Of a stretch of 64,000 bases of DNA, positions 11,657 to 20,940 are shown piece after piece; position 1 is the first letter of the stretch; each line of letters starts with the position of its first letter. A program made the translations under genes and the position numbers. Below the pieces are notes generated by a model, which worked only from the letters and a program-made list of their open reading frames with translations, ran no database searches and was not told the DNA's origin. This DNA is from Pratylenchus scribneri (Eukaryota > Nematoda > Chromadorea > Rhabditida > Pratylenchidae): positions 124,001-188,000 of the forward strand of contig JAQSEB010000001.1 of NCBI GenBank assembly GCA_030063045.1, given 5' to 3'.

Positions 11657-12285
11657 TAATTCTTTCCGGAAAGGAGCAACCTAAAAAAGTGCAAATTAAT
11701 TCTTTCCGGAAAGGGTCAACCTAAAAAAGTGCAAATTAATTCTTTCCGGAAAGGGGCAACCTAAAAAAGTGCAAATTAATTCTTTCCGGAAAGGGGCAAC
11801 CTAAAAAAGTGCAAATTAATTCTTTCCGGAAAGGGGCAACCGGATAAAGTGCAAATTAATTCTTTCCGGAAAGGGGCACCGGATAAAGTGCAAATTAATT
11901 CTTTCCGGAAAGGGCAACCGGATAAAGTGCAAATTAATTCTTTCCGGAAAGGGGCAACCTAAAAAAGTGCAAATTAATTCTTTCCGGAAAGGGGCAACCT
12001 AAAAAAGTGCAAATTAATTCTTTCCGGAAAGGGGCAACCGGATAAAGTGCAAATTAATTCTTTCCGGAAAGGGGCAACCGGATAAAGTGCAAATTAATTC
12101 TTTCCGGAAAGGGGCAACCGGATAAAGTGCAAATTAATTCTTTCCGGAAAGGGGCAACCGGATAAAGTGCAAATTAATTCTTTCCGGAAAGGGGCAACCG
12201 GATAAAGTGCAAATTAATTCTTTCCGGAAAGGGGCAACCGGATAAAGTGCAAATTAATTCTTTCCGGAAAGAGGCAAACTGGAAA
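11657..12285. repeat. 40-bp satellite, 16 units, with a palindromic core
   Basis: Units start at TCTTTCCGGA at 11661, 11701, 11741, 11781, 11821, 11861, 11900, 11939 and then every 40 bp to 12259. Each contains the perfect palindrome CTTTCCGGAAAG. Two variants differ in the spacer (CCTAAAAAAGTG or CCGGATAAAGTG) and occur in blocks: four of the first, three of the second, two of the first, six of the second, then a divergent last unit. Confidence 0.97.
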
Positions 12286-12367
12286 AAGGGAAAAATTATT
12301 CTTTACTGAAATTAATTTAATGCTTTCCTTTATCTAATTTTTGATATGCCAACATTTGAATATCAAA

Positions 12368-12610
12368 ATGAAATTTGCCAATTTTTTTCCAATTCTTCCC
12401 CTCCTTCTCTTTGTCTTTCCATTTTTGTTGGCCCAATCAAATTCCAATCCAAGGACCAAATGTGGAATTCGTTGTCGTACGACCAAAAATCTATGGAAGA
12501 GATGTCGAATTCACATTTTCACCAATTATTACCTCAGCCAATCCCGAATTGCCCATAAAACTTGGCCATGATCAGCGGACAAAAACATTACCTAGGGAAA
12601 ATGGACATTA
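12368..12610 (+). other. Possible small secreted protein ORF
   Basis: An ATG at 12368 opens a strongly hydrophobic N-terminus (MKFANFFPILPLLLFVFPFL, then LAQ) that looks like a signal peptide with cleavage after Ala-Gln. All three frames stay open through about 12540, so the mature region cannot be chosen. One alternative frame reads EFVVVRPKIYGRDVEF. An FB1 element follows at once. It may be an intact short gene, a first exon or a decayed gene. Confidence 0.3.
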
Positions 12611-12629
12611 ATTGGCTTTCAATATCTGG

Positions 12630-12940
12630 GCCCTTCTTTTGATCATTGCTCAACAAGGAAACAACCAATTCAAGGAGGCAATATGCCATTCGAAAGCCCT
12701 AAATATTCTCTAAAAAGTGGCTATTAAATTTTTGAAAATTTTAATAATTTTGTAAAATGAGCGGCTTTTCCTCTAATTCATGTTAATTACATTCCAAGAC
12801 TTGTAATTTTTATAAAATTAGATTAAATTAAATTTTAAGAGGCAACTTTTTAAAGGACTATAAGAGCTTTCAAGTGATCTAAAGCCTTCCTGAATTGGTT
12901 ACGCCTCGCTGAGTTGTATTGTATCCAAAGAATGATCAGA
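12630..12940. repeat. FB1 foldback element
   Basis: Left arm begins TTTTGATCATTGCTCAACAA and right arm ends GCCTCGCTGAGTTGTATTG. The outer ends are diverged, but the AAAGTGGCT inner arm and its inverted partner are recognisable. Confidence 0.75.
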
Positions 12941-13477
12941 TATTGAATCGATGGTACTGTGAAATGTTCCCTGCCTGGTCCGTCAATGATCAAGAAGACA
13001 TACCATTTTGAATATTCCTCTTCCCTGCACTGTCAGTTTGCCTCTTGATCGCCTCCTCCCCTTCCTTTCATCATTTTGAGCCATAACCAATTCAATAAAG
13101 CTGATCCAAATGAGCGGAATTCGGACTTGGCCAAAACGGCGGCATTTGATGGCCAATTTGGAATGGTGTACTTGGACCGTGGAATGAGGCAAAAATGTGG
13201 GAAAATGGAAGCCGGCCCTTTTGAATAAACAAAACTGTGAATGAAAAATGAATGGGATCTTAAATTCACAATCGCCCATATTACATCAACTTTCCATTCG
13301 GCATTCAATCCAGGCTGAAATAATTGACCGTTTTCTTCTCCATTTTGTTGAATGAATATTGGAGGCGGCTCCCAACATTCGTCCAATGATGGCTGCGGTT
13401 CAGGTCTTTTCAACAAATGATAAAAATTGGACATTTGAAAATGGCTGAATAAGATGTTTCAGAACCTGTGCCATTAT
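12941..13477. other. Stretch between FB1 copies with ambiguous open frames
   Basis: Open frames exist on both strands. Plus, around 13085-13225, includes AKTAAFDGQFGMVYLDRG. Minus, 13033-13434, includes SLDECWEPPPIFIQQNG. Neither shows a known domain or clear splice connection, and they cannot both be real. Coding status is undecided. Confidence 0.3.
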
Positions 13478-13770
13478 TATGTTGGCCATATCTCATCGAA
13501 GCGTTAACCATTTCAGGAAAGCGATATTTCATTCAAGAGCACTAAATGTCCTTTAAAAAGTGGCTTCAATTTTAAAATTGATTTAATAATATTTTTAAAA
13601 TTAAAACAATTTAAAAATATAAGTGGCTTTTCCTCCAAAAATTCGAGTTTATAAGATAGATTTCTTAAAATGTAATTTGGCCACTTTATTAAGGACACTT
13701 TAGGCTTTCAAATGATTTATCGCCTTCCAAGATTGGCTAATTCCTCGCTGAGCTATGGCCAAAAGAATGA
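13478..13770. repeat. FB1 foldback element
   Basis: Left arm TTGGCCATATCTCATCGAAG; right arm ends CTCGCTGAGCTATGGCCAAA. Both arms are present. Confidence 0.85.
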
Positions 13771-14424
13771 CCAATGTAATATTTATTTGAAAGGAATGGA
13801 ATGGAAACATTCGGCCCTTTTCATAGCTGAATCCACAAACAAAATGGACCATGAACAGAGAGCCAGCACATTCCTTTCCCTTCTCATTATCCTCCACTCA
13901 ATAAATGCGCAACATTCAACAATGTGTTTGCCTTTTGTTCATCCCCCCCTCCACCTCTTCTCATCAATGGCCATTGAACATTTTTAAGAAAAGTGGATCT
14001 ACAGAAAAGGGACAAAGACAAATCGGATAATTAGAGTGGATATAGGGTGGATCGGATCTTTGGTAAAATTCCAATAACTTTTTTCTTCGGTTGTGGGTAA
14101 ATTGGCCATCAAAAATGTCCTTATCTTCTCTAGAAATATAGCCAAAAATCGTCAGGTAAAACTATGTGAATTGCCCTCACATTTGAATGAATTACAAATT
14201 TGTCATAATTTTCACTTTCCCATAATCCAAATTGGTACAAAGTTAAATGGATTATCCAATTTTATTTGGTAAAAAGAAAGTGAAAAATTAATCAAAATTG
14301 AAAAGAATGAAATTATTTTGAGTTCAAATTTAAACACAATAATTGCTGGCCAAACTGAATGGACTGAGCAGGAATGGATTCTGAAAATGTTGAATGACAT
14401 TTTTGGTCTCCAATTCCATTCTAT
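13771..14424. other. Intergenic stretch, nothing convincing
   Basis: A short plus-strand frame beginning MDHEQRAS near 13848, followed by a hydrophobic segment, is weakly signal-peptide-like but very short. The rest is AT-rich with no clear gene. It includes the 3' flank of the minus-strand stargazin-like gene. Confidence 0.4.
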
Positions 14425-17400
14425 TTATTTCACCGGATTCGAATTTGCTGATGAGAATTTCTGCCGTAATGAAACAGTGGTCGATTCGACCGATTCTGCG
14501 GATGCCCTTCGGCTCAATATTCTTGGGGGCAATGTCAAAAATGAATTTGAATTATTGGAGGCCATTTTAATTGGAATTGGTGAAATCATCAATTCTTGTG
14601 ATGAACTGTTGGATATTTTCCTGCAATTTTCTTTTTTAATTATTATCAATGCCAAAAATGCTTAAGGGCCTTTTCTTTTTTCCTACTGTACCCCAGTCCT
14701 ACTGTACCCCCAATTTTTTTGTCTAATCGCCACTTCACCCTATCAATCAATCAAATATTGCCTCTATCTATCTTTTTTAAACAACCTTTTCTCTTTCTAT
14801 ACATTTTTTGCTCTTTTACAAAAATCCCTAATAAAAGTAGCCTTTTTGTCCTTAGCATTTGTCCGCATTTTCCCTCTGGAAGTGTCACACGTTTTTTAAA
14901 GTAAAACTTACTGATTTTCTTTAAAGTTTTCTAATTTAGAGGTGCCACTTTTTAAAGGACTTTCAGGGCTTTCGAATGGCATATTTCCTTCCTAAAATAG
15001 GATTACTTCTTGTTGAGATATGGCCAAAGAAATAGGCCAAGTAATGAAATTTCCCCTCCTTCCCCTAAATATTAGACCTTCGAAGGGTGTTCATCCGTGT
15101 ATGCCGATGGTATCGTTCATTGTCCAACAAATGTCGCTCAAATGGTGAATTCCTCCCGTCTGATGACTTCTCACAATCCGTTCGAATATTCCGCAACATT
15201 GAGCGCATTCTGTAGGCATTGTAAGTGCGTTCATCCCTTTTTGCCATGTACACAATTACGCAAAGGAGGGCTGCCATTTCAGTGCATAAGAAACTGACCT
15301 TGATGGGAAAAATTGGAGAATAGGAATTGGCAATTGCCAATGCTAACTTTTAGCAAAAGAAATGAGAATCCATAGGAATAGTGGAAAAGTGATTCGTCAA
15401 TTTTGGAAGCCTTGTAAATTTTGTTGCCAACTTCTTTTGAAACCGATGTGATATAAACAATGATACAGGCAAAATTGGTGAGGCATAAAAATTAGGGACA
15501 ATTAAGTGAATTCGATGAGGAAGATATACCCGCCAAAATGTTGATAACCGTAGATGAAAGCAACGAACAATAGGGATGGCGACGGAAGAAGCAAAAGCAC
15601 ATCTTAAGGGGAAATGCCACATTTTAATAAATGCCGAAAGAAAAAAGGAAATGGCATTACTAGTTCGAAATAGGATAAATGAATACGGACCTTTCGGTTT
15701 CCTTATTCTTTTGGCCATAACTCAACAGGAAAACCACCAATTTAGAAAGGCAATATGCCTTTTGAAAGCCATGAAAATATGCTAAAAAGTGGCTTAAGCA
15801 TTTTTTGAAAATAATAACATCCTATAGAAAAGTGGCTATTCAAAAAAAATAGTGTATGATATGTTAAAAGAAATTAATTTTTGAAATTTTGAATTACATT
15901 AAAATTAATCTGGCCACTTTGTAGAGGGCACTTTTAGCTTTCAAATCATATATCGCCTTCACGGATTGGCAATTGCCTCGTTGAGATATTAACTAGAGTA
16001 TGGCCTAGTACTCATTGGTTCCTATTCTCTTTTTGACTTATTCCCCAAAAAAATTGATTACGCCTTGAAGGCCAATCAAGCCCATTTTTATGTTTTATCC
16101 CCATTTTGCCCATCACCAAAGTATTTTTCACTAACACTGAATAGGCCAAAAATGTCGACTGCTAAGCCAGCCACCATGAAAATGACGCATCGTCGAATGG
16201 ATACTTTAATAACAAATTAATAGCATTTACATATATTATATGACTGCTCTGAACAAACATTCAACGGCGGTGGTCACATCCGATGGATCATCCAATGCGA
16301 AAACATCCACTTTGGTACAATGAAAGTCAGTCAATGCTGAAATTTATGCGCAAATTTCGAATGTAGGGAAATGGAAACGAACGATCAGACCAACAGAAAC
16401 GCCAAGGGCCAAATGTAGCATTCTGAATGAAAATTTGATGTTTTAGTTATACATTTATTCCCAAACTTTATAATATATCGGTGGATTTTGTTCCTCTTCC
16501 GCCGTCCGATTTGGAAACACAAAATATTTGAGCACTTCGCTATAATTTGGAAAATTGGCAATAATATTCTAATTTCGCCATTTTTGAACATTTGGCAAAG
16601 CCCAGCAGAGGCCACAAAATTTCAAAAAATTGGCCACATTTTCAAAATAGTATTGAAAGTGCCGAATTTACAATTACAAATCAGAATACAACTTCAAATC
16701 AATTCCCCTCTTTTTAAATATTTAATCAACTAAATTAATGCCGCCTGTTTGTGTTTTCGCTTAGAATAATTCCGCCTGTTTTGTGTTTTCGCCTAGAATA
16801 ATTTCGCCTTTTCGCTTAGAATAATTCCGCCTGTTTGTGTTTTCACTTAGAATAATTCCGCCTGTTTGTGTTTTCACTTAGAATAATTCCGCCTGTTTTG
16901 TATTTTCGCTTAGAATAATTCCGCCTGTTTGTATTTTCGCTTAGAATAATTCCGCCTGTTTGTGTTTTTCGCTTAGACTAATTCAACCTATTTTGTGTTT
17001 TCGCTTAGAATAATTCCGCCTGTTTTGTGTTTTCGCTTAGAATAATTCCGCCTGTTTTGTGTTTTCGCTTAGAATAATTCCGCCTATTTTGTGTTTTCGC
17101 TTAGAATAATTCCGCCTGTTTTGTGTTTTCACTTAGAATAATTCCGCCTGTTTTGTGTTTTCGCTTACAGAATAATTCCGCCTGTTTTGTGTTTTCACTT
17201 AGAATAATTCCGCCTGTTTTGTGTTTTGGCTTAGAATAATTCCGCCTGTTTTGTGTTTTCGCTTACAGAATAATTCCGCCTGTTTGTGTTTTCACTTAGA
17301 ATAATTCCGCCTGTTTGTGTTTTCACTTAGAATAATTCCGCCTGTTTGTGTTTTCACTTAGAATAATTCCGCCTGTTTTGTGTTTTCGCTTACAGAATAA

Positions 17401-17964
17401 TTCCGCCTGTTTTGAGTTTTCACTTAGAATAATTCCGCCTGTTTTGTGTTTTGGCTTAGAATAATTCCGCCTGTTTTGTGTTTTCGCTTACAGAATAATT
17501 CCGCCTGTTTGTGTTTTCACTTAGAATAATTCCGCCTGTTTTGTGTTTTCACTTAGAATAATTCCGCCTGTTTTGTGTTTTCACTTAGAATAATTCCGCC
17601 TGTTTGTATTTTCGCTTAGAATAATTCCGCCTGTTTGTGTTTTCGCTTAGAATAATTCCGCCTGTTTTGTGTTTTCGCTTAGAATAATTCCGCCTTTTTG
17701 TGTTTTTGCTTAGAATAATTCCGCCTGTTTGTGTTTTTTGTTCATTTCTTTTCTTCACCTGGTATGCAACCATTCATTCGTACTTATACCTTTAATTTGG
17801 TTGGGGGAAAATATGCATTTCTCTTGAAATTGGAGGAATGTGAACTGACTGAACATGTTGGCGATGACTGCACAAAACGAGAAAATGAAGGCAGCCGAAA
17901 TCAGTCGAATCCGATTCTGGGCCCGAATCTTAGTCAATCTATGAGGCACGGCGGGCAAAGCCAT
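14425..17964 (-). CDS. Stargazin-like (TARP/claudin-superfamily) membrane protein
   Basis: Ten exons give 343 residues with all phases agreeing: 17850-17964, 17759-17789, 16467-16539, 16383-16422, 16259-16336, 16136-16203, 15530-15602, 15348-15484, 15078-15298, 14425-14620. Four membrane segments: RLISAAFIFSFCAVIANMF; the exon at 16136-16203 (VIFMVAGLAVDIFGLF); the 15530/15484 join (AGLTNFACIIVYIT); and EMAALLCVIVYMAKRDER. The first extracellular loop has the claudin-type FGPWRFC followed by FHC, plus NRT and NAT glycosylation sites. Nematode stargazin-like proteins assist AMPA-type glutamate receptors at synapses. The C-tail is long and Ser/Arg-rich. The intron 15485-15529 ends in TTTTTAT before G with no AG. 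The intron after exon 2 contains the 32-bp satellite, and FB1 copies lie in two others. The donor of exon 16259-16336 has an alternative. Confidence 0.85.
14939..15032. repeat. FB1 foldback element, right half
   Basis: Reads GCCACTTTTTAAAGGACTTT then ends TTGTTGAGATATGGCCAAAG. It lies in the last intron of the stargazin-like gene. Confidence 0.8.
15702..16005. repeat. FB1 foldback element
   Basis: Begins TCTTTTGGCCATAACTCAAC and ends near TTGCCTCGTTGAGATATT. It occupies the stargazin-like intron between the second and third membrane-segment exons. Confidence 0.85.
16737..17740. repeat. 32-bp satellite array 1
   Basis: About 32 copies of a unit of 31-34 bp built on AATAATTCCGCCTGTTTTGT plus GTTTTCGCTTAG, with small variants (TTCAC, TTGGC, TTACAG). 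The array fills the second intron of the stargazin-like gene (between exons 17759-17789 and 16467-16539). The same unit forms a second array at 24421-24928. Confidence 0.97.
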
Positions 17965-18229
17965 TTTTGGTTTAGGGAGGGAATGTTTGAAAAAGAAGGT
18001 TTAGAAAATTTTTGGTGCTTTCTTGCGGAGGAGAAGGACAATCAAATTTCCGGCCATGCCGTCGAATTTTTTTACTTCAAAAAAGTGTTTTGTTGCTTCT
18101 TTTCTTGTTCAACCACCCCTTTTATCTTTTTTTGGAGTTTGGATATTTGCAAAAATGGATTTTATGCCAATTTGAGAGGATAAAAGGAAGTGGCAATTTG
18201 AGGGGAAATTCTACTAAATTATTTTTCTA

Positions 18230-18595
18230 ATCAACCAATCATCGTCATGGGGCGATTAAAATCCAATACCATGAGAATGAATTTGATTGGAGGGAGGTGG
18301 AATGCATTGTCTTTTGATTGGCAATTGTGTGGCAAGGGAAGGGGCTCAATGGAAAATTGAGAGAAAATTCTGTCAGATTTTTTGCCATCAACCAATCATC
18401 GTCGCAATCCAATGCCGTGAGACTGAATTTGATTGGAGGGAGGTGGAATGCATTGTCTTTTGATTGGCAATTGTGTGGCAAGGGAAGGGGCTCAATGGAA
18501 AATTGAGAGAAAATTCTGTCAGATTTTTTGCCATCAACCAATCATCGTCGCAATCCAATGCCGTGAGACTGAATTTGATTGGAGGGAGGTGGATA
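18230..18595. repeat. 146-bp tandem repeat, about 2.5 copies
   Basis: The block containing TGCATTGTCTTTTGATTGGC recurs at 18303 and 18449. A third partial copy ends near 18595 (GATTGGAGGGAGGTGGATAC). Copies are nearly identical, so the duplication is recent. No gene is assigned. Confidence 0.93.
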
Positions 18596-19274
18596 CCTCT
18601 TTGATTGACAATTACCTATGTTACGATGGAGGCGGACTGTAAATTCACAATTTTCAAAAACATTTTATTTTATTTTAAGTTATTCATTTTTTTTCTCGGC
18701 TTCATCTCCCCAAATTTTCAATAAAAATCGTACAAAAATGGATCAAACTATACACAAAAATGCCATTCACATTTTTCATCTGCAACTGTCGGAAATCACC
18801 AAGAAATTTGCCACTTTTTGTCCATTCCCAGACTACCAACTTTCCCCATTCCATTGTTTCTATTCAATCTTCTTTATCCACACATACACACAATTGCAAT
18901 TGCAATTCAAATTTTCAAATTATTCCATCCAACTTGACCTCAACTTTACATTATGCCCTTTGCCCTTATCATTGTTTGGTTAATTTGCCCTTTTTCTCAT
19001 TTTCAAATTCAAAAAAAGAACCAAGATGTGATTGGCTATCTTCTCAGACTTTATGATGGCATTTCCGGGTGTTACTGGAATTGTCCCGAAGCAACAATTT
19101 GAATTTGAACGGGAAAAATGGATAAAAAATGATAGAATAGATTGATGGGGGAATACTCGCCTCATCAGATACGATTTTGATTTCCCCCGCCCAATTTTGA
19201 AGGGTATAAAAGGTGAACAGAAAATTGAGTAGACTTAAATAAATAATTTTATTCCAATTTTGCCCTTCCCCAAC
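18596..19274. other. Intergenic stretch, no gene recognised
   Basis: AT-rich with pyrimidine-rich runs on the plus strand. A TATAAAAG motif lies at about 19205. An open frame beginning MDQTIHKNAIHIF near 18738 lacks any recognisable domain. Confidence 0.4.
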
Positions 19275-19419
19275 TCAAATTCCCAATGAGATTGTAATCC
19301 AATAGAAAATCAAATGAATTGTACCCATTCCCAACACAACGCCGATCAGTTTTTTCTCATCGAGCAGTTCTGTTTTCGGCGCAAACTGAACAAAATATGG
19401 TTTTGCACGAAATTCAGAC
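19275..19419 (-). CDS. C-terminal exon of a small single-pass membrane protein
   Basis: The minus-strand exon runs from acceptor GAGCAG (exon starts 19419, one leftover base) to TGA 19275-19277. It encodes a basic/aromatic stretch (EFRAKPYFVQFAP), a charged turn (ELLDEKKL) and one hydrophobic helix (IGVVLGMGTIHLIFYWITIS) just before the stop. That shape is common among small mitochondrial inner-membrane and other tail-anchored proteins, but no family is recognised. The upstream exon was not found; candidates lie at 19560-19700. Confidence 0.5.
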
Positions 19420-20443
19420 CTGCTCGATGCGGAATAACAAATAATGCAAATCAAAATACAATTAATTAAAAAAATGATTTAAAAAATCTACATCCCATCG
19501 AATAATACAACAAAAAATTTAATAAAATGAATATTCCAAATTAATAAAATAAATTTAAAAACTATTCCATTAATAAATAATCTACAAAAAAATGTGGAAG
19601 CCAAACGGGTTTCGTCTGGGGCGTTTCGTAAAATGAGCAAAAATTAAATAAACAATTTTGCGACTGACTCCAGGCCCAACCCGTTTATGGCACAAAATCC
19701 ACTCATTCCTCTTCATTTCAAATATTCAATTACTAATACCCAAATCTTCATGAATAAATTTTTCCAATTAGTCATTTGTTTATTTCCCGATGATGTGATG
19801 GGGAAAACCATACAAAAAATGAAAAAATATGACAAATTTGCAGCCAACAAAGATGAAAAAATGACGTAAAAATGAGATGGCATTGGAGGGGGGATTATAA
19901 TGGAAAATGGGGAAAGGGGGAAAGAAGAAGCCTCGAATGGCGAGATTGGAATAACTGCGCGGTGGCCACCTATCCAGCCAGCCGGCCAACAAATATTCAA
20001 CGCAAAAAAGGAGAATTGTCAGCGGTTAACCCAACCCAATATGTGAATGCTTTTCCTACTCTTTTGCTTTGATGGCACATTTTCTAACCAACTCTGAAAA
20101 ATCTCTTCTCTTTAATAAATATCATTTCTCGCATTCAAAATTCCTCTGTACTATTTTGCGCGGCCGCGTTTATTGCCAGCCGGGGGCTATTAGTCCATTC
20201 AGTGCATTTTGTGCCAGTCGGTCACGCAAATCCATCAATTTTGGACAAAAATGGTGGCATAAATCCCAGAGGGAATTTAAGCTGCCAATGACCAAAAAAT
20301 TGTGATTAAATGTATTGAATCCATTAATTCCACACCATAAATGGGCAAATTTAAAATGACATTCAATTAATTTATTCCATATTCCAAAATGTAGTCATCA
20401 AAAGCCAATCTCAATATCGTCAAAAGGAAGATGAATAAATTTG
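19420..20443. other. Stretch without an assigned gene
   Basis: The first 250 bp are AT-rich. A plus-strand open frame near 20150-20300 (ILRGRVYCQPGAISPF) has no recognisable family and no clear splice partner. It is left unassigned. Confidence 0.35.
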
Positions 20444-20631
20444 TCATCCAGCAAGAAAAATAATTAAATTTGCCTCCCTCAAAAGTGCGGATGGATAATA
20501 ACAAAAATATTTGAATATGCCACATTTTTCCCAATAATAAGTCTGGCCAAATTCGCACTCGGAGGCAACAAATCCCCCACAAGGGAGGATGGGTGGGGGT
20601 ACTGACGCGCAGAACTGTGCGATGACTTTAT
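20444..20631 (-). CDS. Cysteine-rich exon of a possible secreted protein
   Basis: After acceptor ATCTCTCAG, an open minus-strand frame contains six cysteines in about 40 residues (FCASV..., PCGGF, SECEFGQTYYWEKCG, YFCYYPS) and stops at 20444-20446. Dense cysteines with aromatics suggest a disulphide-rich extracellular module. The first exon is not identified, and another frame (DDKFIHLPFDDIEIGF) may be the true end after a further splice. It faces the plus-strand gene starting near 20.9 kb. Confidence 0.35.
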
Positions 20632-20940
20632 CTGAGAGATTGGGCCATAAATGTCATTCATCGCCTTCGATGGGTTTCCCTTGGCACTGTTGGAAGGCTT
20701 CTCACAATTTTCACACACATCCTCAATGCCGCATTCCCTCATTTACAAAAATCCTCTCCTCCCACAATTTTTGGCACTTCCGCCTTCTTTCCCTCCTCCA
20801 TCCAAATCCAATCCGCACATTCCCCGCCGTAATAATCCTAAAAGTTCTCCTCACTAAATCCTCCATTTTTGCTCCTTCCCACGGCCAATTTTCATCTTTG
20901 AAATTTTGAAGGGAAGGGCGCCACCCGACGAAGGCCGGTG

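Noticed and set aside
11657..12285. CRISPR array
   Set aside because: The 40-bp units are contiguous with no unique spacers, in a eukaryotic context; it is a satellite.
17585..17773. Minus-strand frame through the 32-bp satellite
   Set aside because: Translation of the satellite unit only. It lies in an intron of the stargazin-like gene, apart from a few bases of the real exon at 17759-17789.
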